A DNA stretch of 64,000 nucleotides from a virus (IMGVR_UViG_3300021520_000002:124001-188000), one strand, 5' to 3'. Shown: positions 40,720 to 48,258, counted from the stretch's first letter. Notes: generated from the sequence alone by a model not told the origin. Program-made: numbers and translations.

Positions 40720-40982
40720 GTTTTATCCTTGTATGTTACTGAGATTTTATCATTTATATAATCTTGCAAAAACTTAATAGCTTCTTTTTTTGCTGCTTCC
40801 ACTTCTAATTCTAGATATCCTATTCGAATTGATGTTCCTGTTTTGTAATCTCTTATTATTGGAGTCCAGTTACCTCTTGAATTTAATACAACTCTTAATT
40901 TAAGCACTTCTGGAGTATATCTTTCAAAAGATACTAAACACTCTTTATAACCATCTCCATCTTTCCATTCTGTCAGATACAT
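40716..40982 (-). CDS. Hypothetical protein, 88 aa
   Basis: The start at 40982 has AGGAG at 5 bases. A longer frame to 41111 begins without an RBS and has unusual content. The chosen protein begins MYLTEWKDGDGYKECLVSFE; the middle is beta-rich. Overlaps the HTH gene by 4 bases. The ~90 bases upstream (40983-41070) hold no clear gene. Confidence 0.6.
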   Translation of the reverse strand: MYLTEWKDGDGYKECLVSFERYTPEVLKLRVVLNSRGNWTPIIRDYKTGTSIRIGYLELEVEAAKKEAIKFLQDYINDKISVTYKDKT

Positions 40983-41070
40983 CATTTCTCCTTTTTTAAA
41001 CTCTCCCACGGTCGCTGTTCGTTGTGAGCTTGGACCTCCTTTTGTCACCAGGTTAGTGGTAATAACGAGT

Positions 41071-41292
41071 TTAGTTTTGACGCATATGAGAAATTTTTTC
41101 AATTTTCTCAATTATTTTAACTTGATTTTTTGCAAATTGAACAACAACTTTTTGAAATTCAAATATACTACCATTTTTAATAGACCCTAAGAGTGCAAGT
41201 AATGTCATAGATGTTATTATTTCTTCAGGGTCTTTTGATGTACTTAATTCTTCAGCTAAGTTTCTGAGTATTATTTTCTTTTCTTTATCCAT
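41071..41292 (-). CDS. Hypothetical protein, 73 aa
   Basis: Starts MDKEKKIILRNLAEELST. All-helical, Lys/Glu-rich, ends EKISHMRQN. Adjoins the gene at 41293 with one base between. Unknown. Confidence 0.6.
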   Translation of the reverse strand: MDKEKKIILRNLAEELSTSKDPEEIITSMTLLALLGSIKNGSIFEFQKVVVQFAKNQVKIIEKIEKISHMRQN

Positions 41293-41451
41293 TTATATCT
41301 CCTTCAAAGATTCTAAATATTTTTTAATTTCAACCATTCTGCTTTTAATATAATAATATGCTTCTGAAGTTTCAGAATTTTGATCTTTCCAATTACAATT
41401 ATTTAACATATAAATCATAACATTACATAAATTTATTATTGCTTGTTTCAT
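41293..41451 (-). CDS. Small helical protein, 52 aa
   Basis: The start at 41451 has AAAGGAGAACAA upstream, so the longer frame to 41508 is not used. Begins MKQAIINLCNVMIYMLNNC. Unknown. Confidence 0.6.
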   Translation of the reverse strand: MKQAIINLCNVMIYMLNNCNWKDQNSETSEAYYYIKSRMVEIKKYLESLKEI

Positions 41452-41461
41452 TTGTTCTCCT

Positions 41462-41561
41462 TTATTTATTGTACCATTCATGAGTCCAACAAACAAGTTT
41501 ATCACCATTAGATATGTTGATTGTTATCGGCACAATTAATATCTTTTTGTGAAAAATTCAT
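41462..41561 (-). pseudogene. Tiny gene with a +1 frame break, 33 codons
   Basis: AAGGAGTTAAAATG gives a strong start reading MNFSQKDINCADNNQHI and then a TAA. Skipping one base continues as SNGDKLVCWTHEWYNK to a TAA at 41462. The joined frame makes one coherent peptide of about 33 residues. It could be a +1 programmed frameshift (cf. RF2), a decayed gene or a sequencing error. Confidence 0.4.
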
Positions 41562-41587
41562 TTTAACTCCTTTAAAAATTAATTAGA

Positions 41588-41660
41588 GCTGGGAGAGGAG
41601 GATTTGAACCTCCATTACCGGGGTCAAAGCCCAGCGTCTTGCCCTTCAACGATCTCCCAG
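41588..41660 (-). tRNA. tRNA-Gln (UUG)
   Basis: Acceptor CTGGGAG/CTCCCAG, anticodon stem CTGGG/CCCGG with loop CTTTGAC giving UUG, T-loop TTCAAAT. No CCA is encoded. Confidence 0.92.
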
Positions 41661-41667
41661 TTTAGTT

Positions 41668-41922
41668 TTATCTTGTTTTAAAATACTCGTTAATATATTT
41701 CCTTGCTTCAGCATCACTTTCACAAACAGCAATAATTGGAGTTTCAGAATATCTTCTAATTCTGAGATGACCAAGTACAAGAAATCTTGTAGTTGCATCA
41801 GAATAGAAGTATGCAGATCTCATTAGAATTGTTAATTTGTAGAAATCCTTGATGTTATATTTAACATCAAGTTTGTCTCCATTCAAATCAAGTGACCAGA
41901 TCCATCCTTTTTTCTCTGCCAT
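41668..41922 (-). CDS. Hypothetical protein, 84 aa
   Basis: Start at 41922 with AAGGAGAAAATC. MAEKKGWIWSLDLNGDKLDV leads to a beta/alpha domain with CESDAEARKYINEYF at the end. Codons are somewhat richer in G+C than the neighbours, hinting at high expression. Unknown. Confidence 0.65.
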   Translation of the reverse strand: MAEKKGWIWSLDLNGDKLDVKYNIKDFYKLTILMRSAYFYSDATTRFLVLGHLRIRRYSETPIIAVCESDAEARKYINEYFKTR

Positions 41923-42034
41923 GATTTTCTCCTTTATCAACAATTTGTATTCTTATAATTTTCAAATTTCTTCTATTGATGAATTTTAGTCTTAATATTT
42001 TGATATTTAATCGACCAAGTTGAAACTCATACAT
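41888..42034 (-). CDS. Small basic protein, 48 aa
   Basis: MYEFQLGRLNIKILRLKFIN, then RRNLKIIRIQIVDKG..., overlapping the next gene by 35 bases. The RBS AAAGGA lies 6 bases upstream. Basic, beta-prone. Modest support. Confidence 0.4.
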   Translation of the reverse strand: MYEFQLGRLNIKILRLKFINRRNLKIIRIQIVDKGENHGREKRMDLVT

Positions 42035-42061
42035 AGTCATTCCTTTAAAGGCTATCATAAT

Positions 42062-42430
42062 CTAGTTTGTAGTTCTTATATTGAAATCTGCCGGTATATC
42101 ATTATACTTTGGCATAAATATCCAAAGTACAACATACACAATTTCACCACTACCAGTAAGGAAACTGACAAATGTTCCAGCTCTCCATAACCATATTGGT
42201 GTTTTGGTGTAATATGCAAATCCAGCACATATACCACCAAGTATTCCAGCTTTTGGAATTCGTCGAAGTTTTACTTCATCCGGAATTGTAGCTTTTAATT
42301 GGTGTGGAGTAGAAGTTTTTGTATATTCAATTTCTACTTTATTTGGTTTCAAAATTATCAATCCTGTAACTATTCCAATAATTCCTATAAAACCTAATAG
42401 AAGTATTATACTAATTAGTTTTTTGAACAT
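42062..42430 (-). CDS. PspC-domain membrane protein, 122 aa
   Basis: An N-terminal TM helix (ISIILLLGFIGIIGIVTGLI) is followed by a linker and a PspC domain (LRRIPKAGILGGICAGFAYY and LTGSGEIVYVVLWIFMP) that contains a second membrane segment. PspC-type proteins take part in the phage-shock response in Gram-negative bacteria. On a phage this could modulate host envelope-stress signalling (inference). Confidence 0.8.
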   Translation of the reverse strand: MFKKLISIILLLGFIGIIGIVTGLIILKPNKVEIEYTKTSTPHQLKATIPDEVKLRRIPKAGILGGICAGFAYYTKTPIWLWRAGTFVSFLTGSGEIVYVVLWIFMPKYNDIPADFNIRTTN

Positions 42431-42578
42431 CTTTTTCTCCTTCTATTTTATATTCTTTTTTAAATAGTCGAGCAAGATCTTCATAACATTTTTCTCGACA
42501 CTTATCACAAAAACCTGTTGGTCCTGGATCATCAAGAAATTGTCTTGGTAAAGGTACACCACAATCTAAACAAGCCAT
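42411..42578 (-). CDS. Zinc-binding small protein, 55 aa
   Basis: MACLDCGVPLPRQF, then GFCDKCREKCYEDLARLF, two CxxC pairs. Overlaps the PspC gene's start by 20 bases. The stop is TAG at 42411. Function unknown. Confidence 0.55.
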   Translation of the reverse strand: MACLDCGVPLPRQFLDDPGPTGFCDKCREKCYEDLARLFKKEYKIEGEKDVQKTN

Positions 42579-42589
42579 GCTATCCTCCT

Positions 42590-42832
42590 TTAGTATTTTG
42601 ATGTTAATTTACTACCACGTTTTTTTAAAACTTTATTAATATTTGTTATAATCTCTTCACATTTACTGATCTGTCTTTTATGATACTTAATTCCTGATTC
42701 TAATTTCTTTTTTTCTTTTCCTTTGATTTCCTGAAGAATTCCTTTTATGTAATATAAAGAGTCATCATTTTTCTTTGTAAGACTAGCTCCAAAATAGTTT
42801 ATTCCACTATTTTTATTTAACATATTTGGCAT
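42590..42832 (-). CDS. Basic helical protein, 80 aa
   Basis: Begins MPNMLNKNSGINYFGASL; the body is Lys/Glu-rich and helical (LESGIKYHKRQISKCEEII). Likely coiled coil. Promoter motif about 56 bases upstream. Confidence 0.6.
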   Translation of the reverse strand: MPNMLNKNSGINYFGASLTKKNDDSLYYIKGILQEIKGKEKKKLESGIKYHKRQISKCEEIITNINKVLKKRGSKLTSKY

Positions 42833-42887
42833 TTTTTCTCCTCCATATAAAATTAGAAAAGAGCTTAAAAAGCCCTTTTATTATTTA

Positions 42888-42905
42888 TATTATTTCTATA
42901 TGAAA
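42888..42905 (-). promoter_or_regulatory. Consensus phage promoter-like motif
   Basis: Exact TTTCATATAGAAATAATA on the minus strand, 56 bases upstream of the gene at 42590-42832. A weak AAAGAGCTT hairpin lies between. Confidence 0.65.
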
Positions 42906-42924
42906 TCAAGAAAAAATAAAAATG

Positions 42925-42950
42925 TGGGCAGTCCTTTTACAGACTGCCCA
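42925..42950 (-). terminator. Intrinsic terminator, GGGCAGTC stem
   Basis: TGGGCAGTC and GACTGCCCA form a 9-bp stem with a T-rich tail on the minus strand. The same stem recurs at 44051-44076. It closes the noncoding region to its right. Confidence 0.85.
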
Positions 42951-42954
42951 AATA

Positions 42955-43305
42955 TATTTTAATCGACAAATATCCAGCTAGGTAGTACCCGCTGGTCTAA
43001 CTGGGCTCACCATGAATCTTTCGATTCACATTTATCCTAGATTTGAAAGAGGTTTGAGCTCTTTGATATCTAAGCGTTTAGCTTTAAAGGGCGATATATT
43101 ATATATGCCCAATTGAGCTTTAAACTTTAAACTCTGAACTTTGACCTTTGAACGTTTATATACGTTATTATATTATTTAATTATAATATAAATAGTTTAT
43201 ATAACTATTCTCTAGTTATTATCCATTGTTTTAAGTTGGTAGGTTTTGTTTGCGACCTACCAGCGCATCCCAGATCTTTACAAGTTTCAGATACCTGTCG
43301 AAAAA
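42955..43305 (-). ncRNA. Large structured noncoding RNA, about 350 nt
   Basis: No gene in this stretch, but many stems on the minus strand. TGGTAGGT/ACCTACCA lies near the 5' end. ATAGTTATATAAACTAT and AACGTATATAAACGTT hairpins follow, then a run of AAAGTT-type direct repeats. GAATC-GAAA-GATTC and CCAGC/GCTGG come next, ending at the GGGCAGTC terminator. It lies downstream of the gene at 43309 and may be its processed 3' UTR or a separate RNA. No known class recognised. Confidence 0.6.
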
Positions 43306-43308
43306 TGT

Positions 43309-43935
43309 CTATCCTAAATTAATTTCTGTCTTTGCATTTGACTCAGACAGTGAAAAGTCGACGTTCAACTTGAACTCTTCAATCTCTGTTTCGATTTTTT
43401 CAATTACTTTCTTTATATCAAGTGGATCAATAAGTTTCCACTCATTTTCCTCTAAAATAGGTTTTGAAATGTTTGCGTAATCCTCAGGTTTAATTTTTGC
43501 TCCATCTTTTCCCAGATTCACCTCAAATGATCTCTGAATACGATCTGCAACATCAATATTTGCTCTCTCAATTCTTGTGTTTTTATCACCGAATTGAAAT
43601 TTTAAATTATCAAACAGTTGCTGTTGAAATTGAATTGATGTTTTCTTTTCGATTGCTTCTGCAACCGTCATTTCTTTATCACCAATTCGAACCTTTGTAA
43701 CAGCGTTAGATTCAACAATTCGTGTTTTAATTACATCACGTCTTTTAATTAAATCCTGAATCGAAGTATAATCAGCTTTCGCCTGATCTTCAAATTCTTC
43801 TCTATCTTTGAAACCAACAGGTGGTTTCTTGCCGATACAAGTTGCAAGAGCTTGAAATTTATTAATTTTGTCAGAAATTCTTTTTCCAAGAACACCAAGT
43901 TCGGCAAGTCCTCTCGTTACAGAAATATTTTCCAT
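43309..43935 (-). CDS. Unknown abundant-type protein, 208 aa
   Basis: Helical with a possible coiled coil. Starts MENISVTRGLAELGVLGKRI and contains EMTVAEAIEKKTSIQFQQQL. Codons are less AT-biased than in neighbours, and it has its own promoter and a large structured 3' region, so I expect high expression. Possibly a virion or DNA-associated protein. No family claimed. Confidence 0.75.
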   Translation of the reverse strand: MENISVTRGLAELGVLGKRISDKINKFQALATCIGKKPPVGFKDREEFEDQAKADYTSIQDLIKRRDVIKTRIVESNAVTKVRIGDKEMTVAEAIEKKTSIQFQQQLFDNLKFQFGDKNTRIERANIDVADRIQRSFEVNLGKDGAKIKPEDYANISKPILEENEWKLIDPLDIKKVIEKIETEIEEFKLNVDFSLSESNAKTEINLG

Positions 43936-44014
43936 ATTTGTATCCTCCCTTTGAATTTTGAGTTTTAATAAAGGAAAAAGTACATACTTTCATATATACT
44001 TTCATTTCCAATTG

Positions 44015-44032
44015 TATTATTTCTATATGAAA
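44015..44032 (-). promoter_or_regulatory. Consensus phage promoter-like motif
   Basis: Exact TTTCATATAGAAATAATA on the minus strand, about 80 bases upstream of the gene at 43309-43935. Confidence 0.65.
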
Positions 44033-44050
44033 TCTTTGAAAATAAAATTT

Positions 44051-44076
44051 TGGGCAGTCCTGTTAAAGACTGCCCA
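44051..44076 (-). terminator. Intrinsic terminator, GGGCAGTC stem
   Basis: TGGGCAGTC and GACTGCCCA, the same stem as at 42925-42950, right after the alpha-CTD-like gene's stop and followed by a T-rich run on the minus strand. Confidence 0.85.
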
Positions 44077-44080
44077 TTTG

Positions 44081-44347
44081 TTATTTTTTGAATTTGAAGG
44101 GTAAAGCACCAATAAATATGAGTTTATCTTTGAGTTCATTAAAACATTGTTGACTCATACCTTTCATATTCAGAATTTGAAATTCTGATTCTTTTAATAT
44201 ATCTTCAATAGTTGTGATTTTATATTCATATCTTTTAAAAACATTCATTAATCTTGTTGATCCTTTTAAATCTTTTAATTTAAGATTTCTAAATTTTTTA
44301 AGTTTTTCTTCATCAGTTACAAGAGGTTCTTTTGAATATATTGTCAT
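44081..44347 (-). CDS. RNA polymerase alpha C-terminal domain-like protein, 88 aa
   Basis: The pattern LKDLKGSTRLMNVFKRY, ITTIEDIL, LNMKGMSQQCFNELKDKL, IGALPF follows the alpha-CTD of bacterial RNA polymerase (L..SVR..N.LKR..I.T..DL...L.NFG..S..E...KL...GL). It includes the helix-hairpin-helix and the Arg that in alpha contacts UP elements and activators. It stands alone with no alpha N-terminal domain. With beta and beta-prime genes nearby, it may help the phage or host polymerase bind phage promoters, or act as a decoy for host activators. Only ~60 residues match. Confidence 0.7.
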   Translation of the reverse strand: MTIYSKEPLVTDEEKLKKFRNLKLKDLKGSTRLMNVFKRYEYKITTIEDILKESEFQILNMKGMSQQCFNELKDKLIFIGALPFKFKK

Positions 44348-44350
44348 TTA

Positions 44351-44980
44351 TTAAACTCCTTCTGGTATAAATTCATTAATAGTTTCAAATACTTGATCTT
44401 CAATATAATCTTCTGGTTGATTTGTGAGAGTGTGTGCTGAAGTGTAATTATTATAATCAATAGATGTACTTGCTAACAGATCAACCCACATATTAAATAT
44501 ACGTCTGATAAGATCAAAATCAGACATATCTTCTTTTTTCCAAAGATATAGACATTGTGGTAATGATGCATGTTCAAATTTAGTTGGGTTATTATAGAAT
44601 TCATCTAATATCCATTTGAGTATGATTTGAGCTTGTGAATATTTTGTATAATTCATCATACAGAATAAAACCATGTAATCATAATCATTATCGGCAAGAT
44701 TCTCAATAATATTAAGTACACAATTATCGGCAAAAGTCATTACAGTGTCAGTTCCTATTTCACCAAAATTAAATGTTGATTTAGCAATATAACCATCAAT
44801 TGATGCTGTGATACAATTTAGATATTTATAAGGTTCAATAACTTTACTTATAGCATCCATTTCATATTTACAATTTTCTATTTCATCAAGAAACCAATTT
44901 TCTGAATTTACAATTTGATTCTTTATGTTTTCTATATGATTTTTTGCCGCTAACGATAAACTCACTCTAGTTGCGTACAT
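44351..44980 (-). CDS. Unknown helical protein, 209 aa
   Basis: Mostly helical, with Cys at CKYEMD, LNCITAS, DNCVLNI and LPQCLYLW. Starts MYATRVSLSLAAKNHIENI. No motif identified. Located in the unit that ends with the alpha-CTD-like gene. Confidence 0.65.
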   Translation of the reverse strand: MYATRVSLSLAAKNHIENIKNQIVNSENWFLDEIENCKYEMDAISKVIEPYKYLNCITASIDGYIAKSTFNFGEIGTDTVMTFADNCVLNIIENLADNDYDYMVLFCMMNYTKYSQAQIILKWILDEFYNNPTKFEHASLPQCLYLWKKEDMSDFDLIRRIFNMWVDLLASTSIDYNNYTSAHTLTNQPEDYIEDQVFETINEFIPEGV

Positions 44981-44982
44981 TA

Positions 44983-45354
44983 TTATTCCTCCCTCATATT
45001 TTTGATTTTTTCAGCAGCTTCTAAGAATTCATCTATTGTGATTTCAAATGCTGATTCGATATATTCATCAGCATGTACAATTGATAAATATAATTCATTT
45101 TCTTCAATTTCTTCAATTTCTAAAGAATTTTTTCTTTCATTATCTAATGGCATTAAACTTAGTTCAATTTTAAATAATGGAGCTAATACTTTACATTTTC
45201 CTTTACACACATCACATGTATCTCGAATAACTCCTTCACTTTTTGGACATACTCCACATCTTGTTCCATCGGCAAGACCTTCACCAGATCCATTACATGA
45301 TTTACAAGTGTAATCTAAATATCCATCTCCTGCACATCTAGGACATGTTATCAT
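44983..45354 (-). CDS. DnaJ-type zinc-finger protein, 123 aa
   Basis: Four Cys pairs like the DnaJ zinc domain: CPRCAGDGY (4-12), CKSCNGSG (17-24), CGVC (33-36) and CDVCKGK (46-52). Repeating CxxCxGxG binds two zincs in DnaJ. The second half has no J domain. Possibly a protein-binding or chaperone-like accessory. Confidence 0.75.
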   Translation of the reverse strand: MITCPRCAGDGYLDYTCKSCNGSGEGLADGTRCGVCPKSEGVIRDTCDVCKGKCKVLAPLFKIELSLMPLDNERKNSLEIEEIEENELYLSIVHADEYIESAFEITIDEFLEAAEKIKNMREE

Positions 45355-45578
45355 ATTTCTTCCTCTCTTTCACATGTTATAATAACTGGTTCTTTAGCTG
45401 GATTATCTCCAAGTATTAATTCTGGAATTATTGCTGTTATACCAAAATATCTTACTTTCTCTTTTTGAAAAGGTCTTATATTTGAATATGGTAGTAAAGT
45501 AGCATCGGGTATTCCAGAATTAAATTCAATATCTACGAATCCACCATTTTCTAACATTTTTTTAAATTTTTCTAACAT
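45351..45578 (-). CDS. Hypothetical protein, 75 aa
   Basis: MLEKFKKMLENGGFVDIEF, then PYSNIRPFQKEKVRYFGITA. It overlaps the zinc-finger gene by 4 bases. No family recognised. Small alpha/beta. Confidence 0.6.
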   Translation of the reverse strand: MLEKFKKMLENGGFVDIEFNSGIPDATLLPYSNIRPFQKEKVRYFGITAIIPELILGDNPAKEPVIITCEREEEI

Positions 45579-45581
45579 TTT

Positions 45582-46112
45582 TTATGAATCCCACTCAAAA
45601 TCATAAACTTTAAGAGACTCATATTCTTCATTATTTGCAACTTCATAAGCACCAAGTAAAACTAAAACTGGATATATATTTAAATAGTCATAAATTTGAT
45701 TAATTATTTTCTCAAAATCAATATCATCGAATTCTGCACCATCCATGTCTTCTCGATCATTAGTTATAGTATAATCACCATAACTAATATAAAAATTTAT
45801 TATTTGATCACAATATGGCATATTAATAATGAGGGAGAAATTAATTCCTTCTTCTTCAAATATTTGTTTAACTTCAACCATTATATCATCATATGATCTA
45901 AAAGTGTTACTTAAAAATGGACCAGTTAATGGGTTGGATGCTTTGAAATCTTTAATTGTTAAAGGTTTTAATGGAGCAATTTTTTCTTTAACTTTATTTA
46001 TAATTTTTTTAAATTCTATTCTGATTAATTCAATAGATTCTATATATTTTTTGTGATTGTTTTCTTTATCGAATCCTTTAGCTATTTGAAACAGTTTCTG
46101 TATTTTTGTCAT
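45582..46112 (-). CDS. Hypothetical protein, 176 aa
   Basis: Starts MTKIQKLFQIAKGFDKENN, ends VYDFEWDS. Helical half followed by an acidic alpha/beta half (TITNDREDMDGAEFDDIDF). Overlaps the gene at 46109-46366 by 4 bases. Unknown. Confidence 0.65.
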   Translation of the reverse strand: MTKIQKLFQIAKGFDKENNHKKYIESIELIRIEFKKIINKVKEKIAPLKPLTIKDFKASNPLTGPFLSNTFRSYDDIMVEVKQIFEEEGINFSLIINMPYCDQIINFYISYGDYTITNDREDMDGAEFDDIDFEKIINQIYDYLNIYPVLVLLGAYEVANNEEYESLKVYDFEWDS

Positions 46113-46366
46113 TTTCTCTCCTCAAATTGTCCAATCAGTTCTATAACTGGCCATTTTTCAAAACTTGTAAGAGGAACATCATTTTTATCATAAAATCCAT
46201 GAAGAAGAGATTCACGAATACAATCAACATCACTATAATTATAATGTTCTGGATCTGGGTTTCCTTTTGTGCTTTTTGTGACTACTTTTGTAATTCTTTT
46301 TATAAATGCTTTTCTCATTTGATCTATGTCTTTATCATCGAGTTTTAACATAAAGATTTTTGTCAT
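46109..46366 (-). CDS. Hypothetical protein, 85 aa
   Basis: Begins MTKIFMLKLDDKDIDQMRKA. Basic helix then acidic end (ELIGQFEERK). Operon member between 45582 and 46375. Unknown. Confidence 0.6.
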   Translation of the reverse strand: MTKIFMLKLDDKDIDQMRKAFIKRITKVVTKSTKGNPDPEHYNYSDVDCIRESLLHGFYDKNDVPLTSFEKWPVIELIGQFEERK

Positions 46367-46374
46367 TTTTTCTC

Positions 46375-46662
46375 CTAAGGATTATTATCATGAATTATTT
46401 CACCATTTTTAATAACAGAACAATATGGAGAACATTCTTTAATAGAATTACATATATCTATAGCTTCTTTTTCATCATCAAGTAAAATTATTACAGCGTC
46501 ATAATCACTAACATAATCGTTTTGACTAAATTTTATTTTTAATTTGTCAAGAACATCAAAAACATCTGGATTTTCATTTAATGCTAAAATTATTTTTCCA
46601 GGATATTTTAATTTAGTATATTCTAATAATGTATCTTGAATATTTAAAAATTCTGTTTTCAT
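46375..46662 (-). CDS. Hypothetical protein, 95 aa
   Basis: MKTEFLNIQDTLLEYTKL, then alpha/beta with strands KIILALNENPDVF and YDAVIILLDD, and CSPYCSVIKNG near the end. Resembles a small Rossmann-like fold. Unknown. Confidence 0.6.
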   Translation of the reverse strand: MKTEFLNIQDTLLEYTKLKYPGKIILALNENPDVFDVLDKLKIKFSQNDYVSDYDAVIILLDDEKEAIDICNSIKECSPYCSVIKNGEIIHDNNP

Positions 46663-46871
46663 TTTTTCTCCTTTAGATTATCTGGTAAATCTTCTTCATC
46701 TGTATTAAATTTTCTACTTGTTTGAACATGACCACATGCTGGACAATTATATTGTAACATTTTAGGTGTTTCTTTAAAGATATTATTACTATCTTTAAGA
46801 GTATAAATAAACCAACCAGAATCACAGAATCTACAACGAACATATTTTTCATCTATTTTTATTTTTGTCAT
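46659..46871 (-). CDS. Zinc-ribbon small protein, 70 aa
   Basis: VRCRFCDSGWFIYTL and YNCPACGHVQTSR give two CxxC pairs around a beta segment. First gene after the hairpin at 46892. Function unknown. Confidence 0.65.
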   Translation of the reverse strand: MTKIKIDEKYVRCRFCDSGWFIYTLKDSNNIFKETPKMLQYNCPACGHVQTSRKFNTDEEDLPDNLKEKK

Positions 46872-46891
46872 TTCTTCTCCTTGAGGTAAAG

Positions 46892-46923
46892 ATCGGCAAG
46901 ATCTATTTCTAAATCTTGCCGAT
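46892..46923 (-). terminator. GAAA-tetraloop hairpin made of inverted ATCGGCAA
   Basis: ATCGGCAAGAT/ATCTTGCCGAT, same arrangement as at 21214. It follows the queD stop. Confidence 0.65.
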
Positions 46924-46927
46924 ATAT

Positions 46928-47356
46928 TTAAAATTTACTTTCGTAAGTAGCTGAACTGGTTACTGTTTCAAATACTTCAACTTTAATATTTGCTGAATTT
47001 ATATTAAACTCTTTAAGTATATTATAAACTACTTGTACAAAATCATAAGCCATATTTTCAGCTGTTGGTTCACAATTCATAATTTTATTTTTAAAACCCA
47101 TTTCTTGAACAAAATTTATAATAGTAACATCATTTGGATTTAAAATTATAGCATGATCGTATTGATCATCAAGATATAATTGAAATGCTTTTAACTTTCC
47201 AAAATCAAGAACCATATCTGATTCTAAATGTTCAACACTCACAGTTACTTTTACAACATAAGAATGACCATGAATATTTCTACATTGATGACCTATTGGC
47301 ATATTATGAAGTCTATGTGCTGCTTCAAACTTAAAACTTTTTGTTATTGAAAACAT
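46928..47356 (-). CDS. queD: 6-carboxytetrahydropterin synthase (QueD-like)
   Basis: 142 residues. FEAAHRL (His14) and RNIHGHSY (His29, His31) are the zinc ligands; CRN supplies the catalytic Cys25. LDDQYDHAI carries the catalytic Asp-His and VFETVTSSATY the late Glu. It converts dihydroneopterin triphosphate to 6-carboxytetrahydropterin on the way to preQ0. QueC and a VUT-type transporter lie in the same region; I found no QueE or GTP cyclohydrolase in the window. Confidence 0.93.
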   Translation of the reverse strand: MFSITKSFKFEAAHRLHNMPIGHQCRNIHGHSYVVKVTVSVEHLESDMVLDFGKLKAFQLYLDDQYDHAIILNPNDVTIINFVQEMGFKNKIMNCEPTAENMAYDFVQVVYNILKEFNINSANIKVEVFETVTSSATYESKF

Positions 47357-47367
47357 TTATCCTCCTT

Positions 47368-47646
47368 TTATTTGTTATTTGAAATAATCATAACATAATT
47401 TGAACACGAATAACCAAAACATGGATCTTCAGTAATCGAAATAATTTCCCCAAATTTACCACTTTTCAACTCTTTATCTAAATACATCTTATTAATGAAT
47501 GAAACTGTGTGTTGGGGTTTAACTTTAAGAAGTATGGTTAGTGTAAGTTCTTTGTTTTGATCTAGGTTTCTACCAATCCAAACAAATGTTACAATACCCA
47601 CTAAAATACATATTAATATTATTGGTATTATATTATGTGATTTCAT
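47368..47646 (-). CDS. Membrane-anchored hypothetical protein, 92 aa
   Basis: N-terminal TM helix (IIPIILICILVGIVTFVWIG), then a soluble part with one Cys pair (DPCFGYSC). The C-terminus is outside or cytoplasmic, orientation unknown. Between queD and the VUT gene. Followed by an imperfect ATCGGCAA/TTGCC inverted repeat at 47653-47687. Confidence 0.65.
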   Translation of the reverse strand: MKSHNIIPIILICILVGIVTFVWIGRNLDQNKELTLTILLKVKPQHTVSFINKMYLDKELKSGKFGEIISITEDPCFGYSCSNYVMIISNNK

Positions 47647-47666
47647 GTTTTTATCGGCAAAAAATC

Positions 47667-48236
47667 TTATATTAGATCTTGCCTATTTCTCCTTTTATTT
47701 ATATATAATAAAATTGGTATCACCAATAAACCACTTAAGTACTTAATTATAGCTTGTCCCCAGATTGCATCCCAATTCCATCCAAATGCAATAGTAACAA
47801 ACAATATAGAGTCAATAGGTGTAGAGAATAGATTTGAAAACCAAATTCTATGATGTAATGGTTTTTTCGTCAAAGTATACACTAACCAATCAACAAATTC
47901 TGAAACTAGAAATGCAGAAACTGAAGCTAATGCAACTTTCCAATTCATATAAAGAGTTATAACAGCAGATATTAAGATAAATATCCAAACTTGTAAACTA
48001 CCCCAATATCGTTGTGTAAAATCTCTAAGAGAGAATGTTAATCCAATGAATACCGCTCCAGCGGGGAAGACTAAACTTCCCCAGTGGACGATACCAAAAT
48101 AATCAACAACTAAATTGCCGATAACTATACTTAATATGTAACTGAATGCCCAGAACCATTTGATATTATTTTTTAAACTACTATTAAATGGTAAGTTTAA
48201 CCAGTTGAGCATATATGTTCGAGCTGGTTTATTCAT
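47667..48236 (-). CDS. VUT/YhhQ-family queuosine precursor transporter
   Basis: 189 residues, about five or six TM helices. YFGIVHWGSLVFPAGAVFIG, TFSLRDFTQRYWGS and SVSAFLVSEFVDWLVYTL match the VUT family, whose YhhQ branch imports queuosine precursors (preQ0/preQ1). Placement beside queD and queC supports that substrate. It would let the phage raise the precursor pool for modified guanines in tRNA or DNA. The family call is solid; the substrate is inferred. Confidence 0.8.
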   Translation of the reverse strand: MNKPARTYMLNWLNLPFNSSLKNNIKWFWAFSYILSIVIGNLVVDYFGIVHWGSLVFPAGAVFIGLTFSLRDFTQRYWGSLQVWIFILISAVITLYMNWKVALASVSAFLVSEFVDWLVYTLTKKPLHHRIWFSNLFSTPIDSILFVTIAFGWNWDAIWGQAIIKYLSGLLVIPILLYINKRRNRQDLI

Positions 48237-48258
48237 AATTAATTAACCTCCAGAATTT

